Positions 1 through 7,691 of a stretch of DNA of 12,022 nucleotides are shown here, one piece after another; the stretch's first letter is position 1; the number at the start of each line of letters is the position of its first letter. The notes under the pieces are model-generated. The model was not told the DNA's origin. It searched no databases and saw nothing but the letters and a program-made list of their open reading frames with translations. This stretch comes from Verrucomicrobiia bacterium (lineage in GTDB: Bacteria; Verrucomicrobiota; Verrucomicrobiia; Limisphaerales; DTLC01), in NCBI GenBank assembly GCA_025061935.1, contig JANWZY010000054.1:1039-13060 (forward strand), read 5' to 3'. The position numbers were made by a program, and so were the translations under genes.

Positions 1-78
1 AGACGCGATGTTGATTGTACTGGCAGGGGTTCCAGCGTTCAGGTTAGTCGTGTAAATGATCGGCTGAGTACCCTTGAT
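1..78. repeat. Copy A of a 78-base perfect direct repeat, at the window edge
   Basis: Bases 1-78 are identical to bases 3861-3938, in the same orientation and in the same reading frame of two paralogous genes. The repeat encodes 26 identical residues, starting IKGTQPIIYTTN and ending ASTINIAS. The match ends at base 79 (A here, G in the other copy), and beyond it the genes diverge quickly. The left limit is unknown because the window ends here. Confidence 0.97.
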
Positions 79-1965
79 ATGAAGCGTCAACGTCGCGCCT
101 CTCAAGTCGAACGTGGTCAGCTTCTTATGCCCGTATTCATCCGGCGCAGCAATAGTGTTCGTGACGATCAGGTGCGCGCCTGAGCTAAGGATGAAACAGT
201 TTCCGACTTCGTGCCCGCCGCCCCATTTTGTTACGCCGCCGACTTTCACTGTATTGACCATTACAGTGCCACCCGGGCCAACATAGACCCTGCCTTGATT
301 CCGGTCGCGCTGAAGCAGATACAGTGTGTTGGTCTCTGTCGTGTATCCCAAGTGCAATGTGTCATTTACCTTGAACACGGCTGTGTTGCTTACGACCAAC
401 ACGCCCCGGCAGTAACCGCGGAAATCGTACAAGTTCGTGTGGCCACCACTGTCCTGACAGCCGATGTAGGCCACGTTGACATCGATAATCCCCTTGCTGA
501 TGTACAAGTCACCCTGGAAGTTCGGGTCGGAGGCGATGAGCTTTCTGTCGCGGGCGATGTAAAGTCTGTCGGCCAAAATGTCCACTGTCCCGTTATAGCT
601 CGCAAAATCGACCCACGCCTTGATGTTCGCGTTACCGGCATTCGTTCCTGCTTGGTCAGCTATAGCGAATGCAGACATGCGCCCGCCGTTTAGCCCGCGG
701 AAAATGGCAATCGGATTGTTGGTCGCAAACGCAGGATTGAACAACACGTAGCCCTGCTGGTTGGCCCCGACAAAGCAAACGCTGTCGGCATAAAACACGT
801 TTGAAACGCCGAGGTACAAGTACGGGTAGGGCGTGGTGGACCCTGAGTATGCGCTGCTCATGAAGCAGACCGAGTAAAGCCTATCGTCCGCATTTGTGTA
901 ATTATTCGGGTCGGCATACCGCGCCCTGATAATGTTAGTGCGCGCAAGAAAAGTCGCCTGGACGAACCGCCGTGGATAGCCGTTGTAGCCGTTGGCGTCC
1001 AAGTTCCAGAAGTTTGGATACGCAGAATAATCCCCGAAGCTAACCCGGTTGACATCGGCAAGGAAGGTGCCCAAGCCAGAAAAGTTGTTGGTTGGGTAAA
1101 CCAGTCCATCAATCAACACCGCCACAGTGGCGTCCCTGTTACTCACTATGAGTGTCCCGCCCTCACCCGTGACGGTCACAGTAGGTGGGTTCCCCAACCC
1201 CACAAACTCGCTTATGTAGTCCCGCATGAGGCTGAACCCATTTGCGCCCGTAATGGCAAGCGTTTTGCCAGGATTGATGTGCAAGGTATGGAACCGAGTC
1301 ACATTCGTTTGCAGGAACCGGAGCGAGCTGATTGTAGCGTCAACATCCACAACGCAGTTAGTGATAAGGTTCGTCTGGCCTCCTAGGTCAGTAAACAAGA
1401 CTTCGTCCTCCGGGCCGGGTATGGACCCACCAAGCCAACTGGCAGGGTCTGACCAATACCGCGTTTGGCCCGGCGCGCCGTTCCAAACGTGGCCCGACTG
1501 CAAAACGAACAATATGTTGTTTGTCGCGCCGCCGGTCGCGTTAAGGCTGATTGTGTGCGTGCCTTTCGGTATATTGGTCAGATAAAGCCACAACCACAAA
1601 TTCGTGGTTTGGGTTGTCGAGGTCAGCGGGTTCCCAGCCGGATCTCTTAGCGCACAACTTGCGCCCGGGGGCAACCCTGTTACCTCAAAGTACACCGGGC
1701 TGGTCACATTGGTTACAATCACGAGGTTGGTTATTACATGCGTCTCGGTCGAGCCGACGGGCACAGTCACGCGCACACGGCTAGCCCGGAACTGGACAGT
1801 TTGCGCGATACCTACTGAAGTGAAGGCCAGAAACAAGATTAGAATTATACCCAGGCGAGAACCCGTGGCCGATCTCCGCCGTAGAGTTGTGCTGGCTTGG
1901 GCGTGCCTTTCTCCTGTTAGGCTTCCGACGGCGCAACCGTTGGCTGAACGCTTCGTTGGATTCAT
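1..1965 (-). CDS. Giant secreted beta-helix-like protein, N-terminal 655 residues (partial, runs off the left edge)
   Basis: The minus frame is open without a stop from the ATG at 1965 to base 1; I translated it in full. Only the N-terminal 655 residues are present. Residues 1-35 are a long basic leader, followed by a hydrophobic stretch (GIILILFLAF) and a likely signal-peptidase site near SVGIA/QT, so the protein is probably exported. An Ig-like Thr/Val-rich part (TSPVYFEVTGLPPG) follows, then a W...W..P.SW.GG.IPGPEDEVLFTD module near residues 158-190, then Gly/Asn-rich beta-strand sequence of the kind seen in autotransporter-associated or PEP-CTERM-type verrucomicrobial proteins. It is a paralogue of the complete upstream gene: both contain T(F/)LADVNR-type, TNIIRA.Y, GVSNVFYADS, NGGRMS.F, GIIDVNVA and VNTVKV segments in the same order. 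No catalytic motif is visible and the function is unknown; a surface or matrix role is an inference. No Shine-Dalgarno sequence is evident. Confidence 0.88.
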   Translation of the reverse strand, partial: MNPTKRSANGCAVGSLTGERHAQASTTLRRRSATGSRLGIILILFLAFTSVGIAQTVQFRASRVRVTVPVGSTETHVITNLVIVTNVTSPVYFEVTGLPPGASCALRDPAGNPLTSTTQTTNLWLWLYLTNIPKGTHTISLNATGGATNNILFVLQSGHVWNGAPGQTRYWSDPASWLGGSIPGPEDEVLFTDLGGQTNLITNCVVDVDATISSLRFLQTNVTRFHTLHINPGKTLAITGANGFSLMRDYISEFVGLGNPPTVTVTGEGGTLIVSNRDATVAVLIDGLVYPTNNFSGLGTFLADVNRVSFGDYSAYPNFWNLDANGYNGYPRRFVQATFLARTNIIRARYADPNNYTNADDRLYSVCFMSSAYSGSTTPYPYLYLGVSNVFYADSVCFVGANQQGYVLFNPAFATNNPIAIFRGLNGGRMSAFAIADQAGTNAGNANIKAWVDFASYNGTVDILADRLYIARDRKLIASDPNFQGDLYISKGIIDVNVAYIGCQDSGGHTNLYDFRGYCRGVLVVSNTAVFKVNDTLHLGYTTETNTLYLLQRDRNQGRVYVGPGGTVMVNTVKVGGVTKWGGGHEVGNCFILSSGAHLIVTNTIAAPDEYGHKKLTTFDLRGATLTLHIKGTQPIIYTTNLNAGTPASTINIAS

Positions 1966-2285
1966 GGCATTTTGGTGAATTTGGCTTTTGGTTTTCAAAC
2001 CCGCGCACTCGGCGCGCGCCACTCTCTCTGCGCCGAGTCCGGCAATGCCATCAGCTACCCGCTTCGGTAACAGTTCACCCTTCCAACCCGCGCTCCCTGG
2101 CCATTCGCTGCTGCGCACAAAGGCCGAACCCTTACCGAAAGCCTTTAAAGGTGCTGCGCAGTGACTTTAAAGAAACGCCTCGCGCATCCACCCACACGCT
2201 CTAGGTCATCGAACGCCCACCAAGCCGTTTCCTCAGCCCGGGTTGCGCCAATAGCCAGCTACACCAGCCTCGTTTCAGTCCCAGC
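1966..2285. other. 320-base intergenic region between the two secreted-protein paralogues
   Basis: This gap separates the stop of the upstream giant gene from the start of the downstream one. I see no coding frame with family character, no RNA gene and no clear terminator with a U-run. It holds several small repeats: a 9-bp inverted repeat (2007-2015 with 2030-2038), a distant 8-bp inverted pair TTCGGTAA (2063-2070) and TTACCGAA (2132-2139), and a 9-base direct repeat TGCTGCGCA (2109-2117 and 2152-2160). It is long enough to hold a separate promoter for the downstream gene, but no convincing -35/-10 pair was found. Confidence 0.7.
2007..2038 (-). promoter_or_regulatory. Possible 5'-leader hairpin of the downstream secreted-protein gene
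   Basis: ACTCGGCGC (2007-2015) and GCGCCGAGT (2030-2038) form a perfect 9-bp GC-rich stem with a 14-base loop, 41 to 73 bases upstream of the ATG at 1965. No U-run follows on the minus strand, so it does not look like an intrinsic terminator. It may be a leader stability or translation-control element. The role is inferred and chance cannot be excluded. Confidence 0.35.
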
Positions 2286-5200
2286 TCACGGGTATGCGAG
2301 TCTGTAGAAGATGGCCGAGTTGGGCGGCCAGTTGGTATAACCCAGCCCAACAGGCACAACCACTCGGTTCGTCACAAACGAACCAGGAACAGTGACCCAG
2401 TTCGTGCTCAAACCTACAGACAGCGCATTGGTCTGAACCTCCAACCGCCAACCACGATAACTCCACGGCCACTCAAACACCAAGTTCGTCCCGCCCTCAA
2501 CCGTCCGTGTCAACACAGGCGGCGCGCCAACCCGCAACGTCAAGTTCGTTATCATGTCAGATATGTCCCAAGCCAAACCCGGCCCAGGCGCAGGCGTAAC
2601 AGCAGGCGGCGCAGGCACACTGTTGTCAGGCGTATTGTCCGTCCGATCAAACAAATACAGCACCTGACCAGGCGTAAACTGCCCACTGCCCACACGGTTT
2701 ATGTACAACGTCCCTCCCTGCGACGCATTCGCACCAAAGTTGACCTTGCCAGCCAACTCAAACCCATAGTAGGTGGTCTTGTTGCTGATCACGTCATTGC
2801 CACCTGCAGGATTCACATCAAAAATCGTCTGCGAACCGTAGAACAAATCCAGCCGCGTCGCTATCCCAATGCCCGCTATCTGATTGGGCGCATTCCCAAT
2901 TATAAGCCGACCTCCAGAATTTATGTTCACCCGCGCATCATTAATGCTCCCAATGCCCTCGCTGCCCAAAGTTATCAAACCCGTCCCCATCAGCGTAGCA
3001 CCAGCGTTAATATTCAAACCCCGATTCCCACCCGCAGGCCCAGTCAGCAAAATCACCCCATTGTTTACAATCGTCGAGTTGTTCGGCACATCCCAAGGCA
3101 CCCTCGCATCCACTAACCCACCAGGCCCATTCTCCAAATAGCTGCCCTCCTGCATCGTCACCTGCGCCGTAAGCGTCCTAATTACACCAAAGTTCGTCAC
3201 AGCACCACCAGTCCGAATCGTAACAGGCCCAATCACCTCCCCACCACTAAGCAACCTCACAAACCCAGAAACCACTAACCCACCACTTACCTTACCACCA
3301 AAGTCAAACCGCGCCCCACTGCCAACTGTAACCGTCCCAACCTCACCACTGCCACTCATGCTGCCTTCCACCAACTCAACCGCACCCTCATACACCGCAT
3401 TAAACACCAACGGACTCGTGCCAACCTTAACAAGCCGCGTGCCGCCTACTACCCGGCCCCAGCCACTGAAGGTATAACCGCCTGTGCTGTTGCTCACCAG
3501 AATGCCGGGCATATCAGCAGACTGACCAGGCTGCACGTCCTCCACAATGTTGACAGCCTTCCGTTGAGCCGTGTCGTCAAACACTACAAAATCCCCATCC
3601 GTAAAGTTCGTAGCTACTCCACCACCCAACGTCACCCAGTTTTTTGTGGTCGTGTCCCAATCACTGCTCACATTCCCACGCCAAACCAATACCTTAGGCA
3701 CGTTTGTATTCAGCGTAAGCTCGATCGCCTTATTCGCAGTGTTGTTCATGATGCTACCAACCAAGCCTGAAGGCAACCTCCCTATCACAAAGTTCGCTGC
3801 AGGACAGTTGTCGTAAACTATGATCGGAATAGTCACAGGATACTCACTCACGCCCGTCACAGACGCGATGTTGATTGTACTGGCAGGGGTTCCAGCGTTC
3901 AGGTTAGTCGTGTAAATGATCGGCTGAGTACCCTTGATGTGAAGTGTAAGTTGAGCTCCGGTCATTTCGAGCGCGCCAAGCTTGGCGTCGTCGGGGCCGG
4001 ACACTACACCGATTGTATTCGAGAGGATTAGATGCCCACCGGTCAACTGGATTCGATTAGGAGTGGTACCAGCGCCGCTCCGATTGCCAACCTTAACAGT
4101 GTTAACCCTTGCCACAGCACCCGGGTGGGAAAGAACTAGTTCACCGAAGCTGTTCGGGCCGTTGTTTCCATCAGTGCCCCCGTAATGGCCAGCATTATAA
4201 CCCAACTCCAAGAGTTCATTGACGACAAGGGTGCCAGGGCCGTTTATCGTGATCCGGCCCTCGCACCGGCCGTCGGTTACGTGCTGCTTATAACCGAGCC
4301 GCGCCACATTCACGTCAACTATCCCATTGGAAAACGTTAGGAACCCTCGAAACCGCGCCTGGGCATTAGTGGTGCTGTTGACCCGATTCCGACCGAGCCA
4401 CATGGTGTCAACAAGCATGTCAAGCGTGCCGCCGGTGAAATCGGCCTGCGCGCCCGAGCCGCTCGAAACCCGGTTTGTGCCGGAATCCACAGCCAAGCCA
4501 AATAATGACATCCGACCACCGTTTGTGTTCCTAAAGTAAGCAACAAACCTGTTTGTTATGACATTTGTAACGTTACCGGCGACGTTGGTCACGTACATCA
4601 GATCAGTGTTAAACCTGGCAATGGTGCTTCCACCTGCAACGCGGCACCTGCCTAACACAATACTGTCCGCAAAAAATGCGTTCGAGATGCCAAACAGCAA
4701 CGTGAAGTTTGCGCCGTTATTGAACGCTTGCTCATTGTTCCAAATTTGTATCGAGTTGGTGAAATGTCCGTACTCATCCATCGGCGCACTGTACCAAGCA
4801 CGAATGATGTTCGTTTTTGCAAGCGAAAACGTTCTTGGCCCCTGAGCTCCTATGCTGCCTTCGCTGACCAAACTCACGTCGGCGATACCGAACCGGTTCA
4901 CGTCCGCAATAAAGTTGTCCAAGCGTGAAAGATCATACTGGATACCACCGTTTCCACCGTTGTAAGTATTGAACGAACAATTTGCCAGTGGGTTACTGAT
5001 AATCAAACTTGCACCATTCGTGCCGACAAAATAGTTCGTTCCCGTCTTGCTTGGACCAGCAGTTTCGTTGTTGGCAATAAACCCGTTAGTGACAAGCAGC
5101 CCCGCGCCAGGCGCAATTATGGTCTCGCGCACCCAGTTCCCGTATGAGACGTATGAAAGCCGGCCCAGGGTAAACGAGCCATCCACATAATTCGTAATAG

Positions 5201-5759
5201 TGCCTTCGTCCTCGAACTTGACATTCGCTCCGGGCGTCGGCGCGATTGGCGGCCCCCAATTCGCGCTCACAGACCAGCGATTATTGGCAGGGTCTGATGC
5301 GCGCCAAATAAGCAAATCGCCCACGTGCAATGTCATCGTCTCGGTGTTTGTTTCCACACCCTCGACCCATGCCCGAATCGTGATCGGGTAGTCGCCACGC
5401 GGCGCATTAGTCACAGCGAAAATCACTAAAATGTTCGACGCATAGTTGATGGTCGGCGACGTAGGATAGATCACGTTTGTGAGGATCGTTATCGAAACCC
5501 CTGATGGCGCACCACTGGCACTTATATAAACAGGGCTTGTCCCGTTTGTCGTCGTCACCATTACCCCGTTAGTGTGCACACCCGAATAGTTGACCCCGGT
5601 ATAGAGGTCGCGGGTAAACACCAGCAAGCTAATGTCTTGCTGGGCGTGGCCCACTACCCCGCTCAATAATACGAAGAACGCAATGGCAGCCAGCTTTCCA
5701 CCGATGCAGCAGCACTGCCTCAATGCGCCTGCGAGTCTTTTGCAATTCTGAATATTCAT
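2286..5759 (-). CDS. Giant secreted beta-strand-repeat protein, complete (1157 aa), function unknown
   Basis: The ATG at 5759 precedes a signal peptide (LAAIAFFVLLSGVVGHAQ, cleavage near residue 39-40), so the protein is exported. Residues 41-147 resemble an Ig-like domain. At 150-185 comes a W-rich module (LIWRASDP, SANW, P.PGANVKFEDE). Residues about 195-690 are Asn/Gly/Thr-rich beta-strand sequence homologous to the incomplete neighbour. A second W...NW...GD.VVFDD module lies at 691-728, as at the start of autotransporter-associated beta-strand regions, and a Gly/Val-rich solenoid-like stretch follows to about 1085. The last 67 residues (GWRLEVQTN, STNWV.VPGS, FYRLAYP end) look like the C-terminal module recurrent in large verrucomicrobial proteins. 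No protease, glycosidase or LPXTG motif is seen. Bases about 2290-3450 have an extreme strand skew unlike the rest of the gene. A surface or structural role is an inference. Confidence 0.92.
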   Translation of the reverse strand: MNIQNCKRLAGALRQCCCIGGKLAAIAFFVLLSGVVGHAQQDISLLVFTRDLYTGVNYSGVHTNGVMVTTTNGTSPVYISASGAPSGVSITILTNVIYPTSPTINYASNILVIFAVTNAPRGDYPITIRAWVEGVETNTETMTLHVGDLLIWRASDPANNRWSVSANWGPPIAPTPGANVKFEDEGTITNYVDGSFTLGRLSYVSYGNWVRETIIAPGAGLLVTNGFIANNETAGPSKTGTNYFVGTNGASLIISNPLANCSFNTYNGGNGGIQYDLSRLDNFIADVNRFGIADVSLVSEGSIGAQGPRTFSLAKTNIIRAWYSAPMDEYGHFTNSIQIWNNEQAFNNGANFTLLFGISNAFFADSIVLGRCRVAGGSTIARFNTDLMYVTNVAGNVTNVITNRFVAYFRNTNGGRMSLFGLAVDSGTNRVSSGSGAQADFTGGTLDMLVDTMWLGRNRVNSTTNAQARFRGFLTFSNGIVDVNVARLGYKQHVTDGRCEGRITINGPGTLVVNELLELGYNAGHYGGTDGNNGPNSFGELVLSHPGAVARVNTVKVGNRSGAGTTPNRIQLTGGHLILSNTIGVVSGPDDAKLGALEMTGAQLTLHIKGTQPIIYTTNLNAGTPASTINIASVTGVSEYPVTIPIIVYDNCPAANFVIGRLPSGLVGSIMNNTANKAIELTLNTNVPKVLVWRGNVSSDWDTTTKNWVTLGGGVATNFTDGDFVVFDDTAQRKAVNIVEDVQPGQSADMPGILVSNSTGGYTFSGWGRVVGGTRLVKVGTSPLVFNAVYEGAVELVEGSMSGSGEVGTVTVGSGARFDFGGKVSGGLVVSGFVRLLSGGEVIGPVTIRTGGAVTNFGVIRTLTAQVTMQEGSYLENGPGGLVDARVPWDVPNNSTIVNNGVILLTGPAGGNRGLNINAGATLMGTGLITLGSEGIGSINDARVNINSGGRLIIGNAPNQIAGIGIATRLDLFYGSQTIFDVNPAGGNDVISNKTTYYGFELAGKVNFGANASQGGTLYINRVGSGQFTPGQVLYLFDRTDNTPDNSVPAPPAVTPAPGPGLAWDISDMITNLTLRVGAPPVLTRTVEGGTNLVFEWPWSYRGWRLEVQTNALSVGLSTNWVTVPGSFVTNRVVVPVGLGYTNWPPNSAIFYRLAYP
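3861..3938. repeat. Copy B of the 78-base perfect direct repeat, inside the complete secreted-protein gene
   Basis: This is identical to bases 1-78 and encodes residues 608-633 of the complete paralogue. The first mismatch lies at 3939, a synonymous third base of a His codon (CAC here, CAT in the other copy). Flanking codons encode similar residues (LTLH) but with different third bases, so the identity stops abruptly. Confidence 0.97.
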
Positions 5760-5800
5760 AGCTATTTCGCAAAAGGTTTAAGTAACTTTTTGTTCGATGT

Positions 5801-5810
5801 GTTCATGAAC
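5801..5810. promoter_or_regulatory. Short perfect palindrome upstream of the complete secreted-protein gene
   Basis: GTTCATGAAC is a 10-base perfect palindrome 41 bases upstream of the ATG at 5759, inside a 140-base gap. It could be a regulator half-site pair, but ten bases are weak evidence and no matching copy was noticed upstream of the other genes. No clear promoter hexamers were recognised beside it. Confidence 0.2.
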
Positions 5811-5899
5811 GCTGAATTAATTGCTCCCTCGGCGCGGCCCAGCTCAGATTCTTTTCTGAAACTTCTAGTGTTTCCGACCCCGTTCGCAAAATTTAAGAG

Positions 5900-6790
5900 C
5901 TACTGAGCGCCGCCTTGCCGCCACGGCATGTTGTCACAAAACCACGCGTAATCCAAATTGCCAGGCGTCATCATGTCTGACCCGCCTGTCCACCACTTAA
6001 ATTGCAGTCTGACGGCGCGAATGGTGCGCTGGTCGCGCCATTTCTTAATCTCCGAATGGCCATCGGCAAAAGAAAAACCACAAGCATTGTTGTGGTAACT
6101 GGCGGGCAAATCCTGCCAGCGCGCTTCGTTTATAGCATAGCCGGGTTTCGATTGGAAAACTGCATCGTTAATGCTGTCGGGATGCTCGTCCACAGTGACC
6201 CACGTCTTGGCCGGTCCCGGGTAAACTAGTTCACTCATTTTTCTCGCCGAAAAATAAGTGCGCCCGGGTATGCCTGTCCCGACCGCGCTCAGGTTGCCGC
6301 CCACGGCCGCGTTCATGGTGATACTTCGGCAACGCGGCCCGGGGTTCTGAGCAGATTGGTACTTATCAGCCGGGCATTTGTACACATCAGCCGATTTAAG
6401 GTACTTCGCAAGCCGCGCCAACTCAGGATCTATAAGAGCAGCCACATTTGTATTTGAAGGCTCGGGCCCCCAAGTTAAATAAGTGCCAAGTCTCCCATCA
6501 CTACTTTGCGCGAACCCCGCAGCCCATAACCCACCACCAGTGTTATCTACAAGCCGATCATCATTATCATCAGCATACATGCGCCAAGCCAATCCGATCT
6601 GCCTGCCGTTGCTCAAGCAACCAATCGCCTGCGCCTTCGTTTTGGCCTTGTTTAGCACAGGCAAGAGCATTGCGGCCAAGATAGCTATTATGCCGATTAC
6701 GACCAACAACTCGATGAGGGTAAAACCCGAGTGTTGAATCCTCTTCCAGCCCGGTCCGGCCAGCCTTTCTGTTTTCTTAATCTTGATCAT
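5900..6790 (-). CDS. Pseudopilin-like H-X9-DG protein with prepilin-type N-terminal domain
   Basis: The N-terminal SGFTLIELLVVIGIIAIL segment is a class III (type IV prepilin) signal: cleavage after Gly22, Phe at +1, Glu at +5, then a hydrophobic helix that would assemble into or dock with a type II secretion/type IV pilus-like apparatus. The rest is a globular domain with KCPAD (about residues 138-142) and YH followed nine residues later by DG (His233, Asp243, Gly244), the H-X9-DG signature of the DUF1559-like family abundant in Planctomycetes and Verrucomicrobiota. Genes of this type occur in many copies per genome and their individual roles are mostly unknown. I chose the ATG at 6790 (296 aa). 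A TTG at 6811 would add seven residues; neither has a good Shine-Dalgarno sequence. It lies 140 bases upstream of the giant secreted-protein gene, so surface assembly or secretion of that product is a reasonable but unproven link. Confidence 0.9.
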   Translation of the reverse strand: MIKIKKTERLAGPGWKRIQHSGFTLIELLVVIGIIAILAAMLLPVLNKAKTKAQAIGCLSNGRQIGLAWRMYADDNDDRLVDNTGGGLWAAGFAQSSDGRLGTYLTWGPEPSNTNVAALIDPELARLAKYLKSADVYKCPADKYQSAQNPGPRCRSITMNAAVGGNLSAVGTGIPGRTYFSARKMSELVYPGPAKTWVTVDEHPDSINDAVFQSKPGYAINEARWQDLPASYHNNACGFSFADGHSEIKKWRDQRTIRAVRLQFKWWTGGSDMMTPGNLDYAWFCDNMPWRQGGAQ

Positions 6791-6856
6791 GCTCGACTTA
6801 AAGTACTTCAAGCTTTACGCGCCACGAAACATATACCTGAATATATTTCCTGGGGC

Positions 6857-6884
6857 AAGCTAATTTTTTTCTCTCGTTTGTCAA
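6857..6884 (-). promoter_or_regulatory. Possible sigma70-type promoter for the pseudopilin-like gene
   Basis: On the minus strand a perfect TTGACA (6879-6884) is followed after 16 bases by TAGCTT (6857-6862), a weak -10 match (3 of 6). It sits 66 bases upstream of the chosen ATG, in the 157-base gap after the regulator gene. The -35 is good; the -10 is poor, so this is tentative. Confidence 0.3.
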
Positions 6885-6947
6885 GACTTAATTTAGGTCC
6901 CAAAACCCCAAAAATACCCATCCTGGACGTAAAAAGCCGCGGTATGC

Positions 6948-7691
6948 CTAAGTGCGGAGTTGCAAGCCCACACCTATGCTACCGACTAACTCTGGCCGCC
7001 AATACAACTCGCGCCCAGCTTGGTTCAAATGCGATACAGTCAATTCCAAGCTACGGTTGATGTGTTCAGATACCATTCGGGCTGCCCCCGCGGCGTCGCG
7101 TTTTTTCAGCGCTTCAAATATAGCCGCGTGATGGTCCTCGGCTTCCTCTAGGAGCTCGCGGCTATGCCCAAACCGCTCGGTGCCGAAAATCCGGGACAAG
7201 ATGTGCCCATCCGCCGCAAGCTTAGCAAGGCGCGTGTTGCCCGCCGCTTCAATTATGGTCATATGGAAAGCAAGGTCCGCTTCCAAAAATTCGGCCAGCT
7301 TTTCCCCAGTAAGCACACTGGTGGGGTCGGTTGGAGCTTCGGAAATGATTCGATGCATATTATCGAGCAACCGCTCCAACTGCTGTAATTGGCCATTGGC
7401 AATTTTGGCGGCCGCCTTGGCCGCTGCGTATGTCTCGATCGCTTCCCGCACCCCGTATAGTTCCTCCGCCTCTTGACGGCCGAGCTTGCGCACAACAGCC
7501 CCCGCGCGAGGTACAAGCTCGATCAAGCCCTCCGAAGCCAGCTTACCCATCGCCTCGCGGACAGGCGTGACGCTTATATTAAGCTCCTCGGCAATCTTCT
7601 TGTAATCCAGCCTTGATCCGGGATGGATTTCCCCAGCCAGCAGCTTCTTGCGCAAGTAGTGATATGTTTTTTCTGACAAAAGTGTTCCCAT
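6948..7691 (-). CDS. GntR-family transcriptional regulator, FCD (FadR-like) subfamily
   Basis: The 247-residue length is usual for the family. Residues about 5-70 form a winged helix-turn-helix (YHYLRKKLLAGEIHPGSRL, LNISVTPVREAMGKLASEGL, then the wing PRAGAVV), which binds DNA as a dimer. Residues about 75-225 form an all-helical FCD ligand domain. Candidate metal ligands are Asp139 and His143 (EADLAFH), His188 (DHHAAIFEAL) and His210 (SEHI), with the normal 22-residue spacing between the last two. Family members usually respond to small organic acids or sugar acids; the ligand here cannot be told. The ATG at 7691 is the first plausible start and lacks a clear Shine-Dalgarno sequence. A palindrome 87 bases upstream may mediate autoregulation. 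The gene points toward the pseudopilin and secreted-protein genes, but control of them is only a possibility. Confidence 0.94.
   Translation of the reverse strand: MGTLLSEKTYHYLRKKLLAGEIHPGSRLDYKKIAEELNISVTPVREAMGKLASEGLIELVPRAGAVVRKLGRQEAEELYGVREAIETYAAAKAAAKIANGQLQQLERLLDNMHRIISEAPTDPTSVLTGEKLAEFLEADLAFHMTIIEAAGNTRLAKLAADGHILSRIFGTERFGHSRELLEEAEDHHAAIFEALKKRDAAGAARMVSEHINRSLELTVSHLNQAGRELYWRPELVGSIGVGLQLRT

Noticed and set aside
211..693. 160-codon plus-strand open frame
   Set aside because: It lies opposite the real minus-strand secreted-protein gene, which has continuous homology to its neighbour. The plus frame has no family character.
1960..1968. ATGCCATGA mini-frame overlapping the start codon of the incomplete gene (ATG CCA TGA)
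   Set aside because: A two-codon frame is easily due to chance, and no ribosome binding site precedes it.
1226..1978. Plus-strand frames of 119 and 124 codons
   Set aside because: They are antisense shadows of the 5' part of the incomplete minus-strand gene, including its signal-peptide region.
5690..5712. Three consecutive cysteines in the signal peptide of the 1157-residue protein, considered as a lipobox
   Set aside because: The cysteines come before the hydrophobic core, not after it, so this is not a lipoprotein signal.
6896..6926. G-rich run on the minus strand (GGATGGG...GGGG...GGG) that might form a G-quadruplex
   Set aside because: Only three tracts reach three or more G, so it is at best a weak two-layer structure, with no conserved position relative to a gene.
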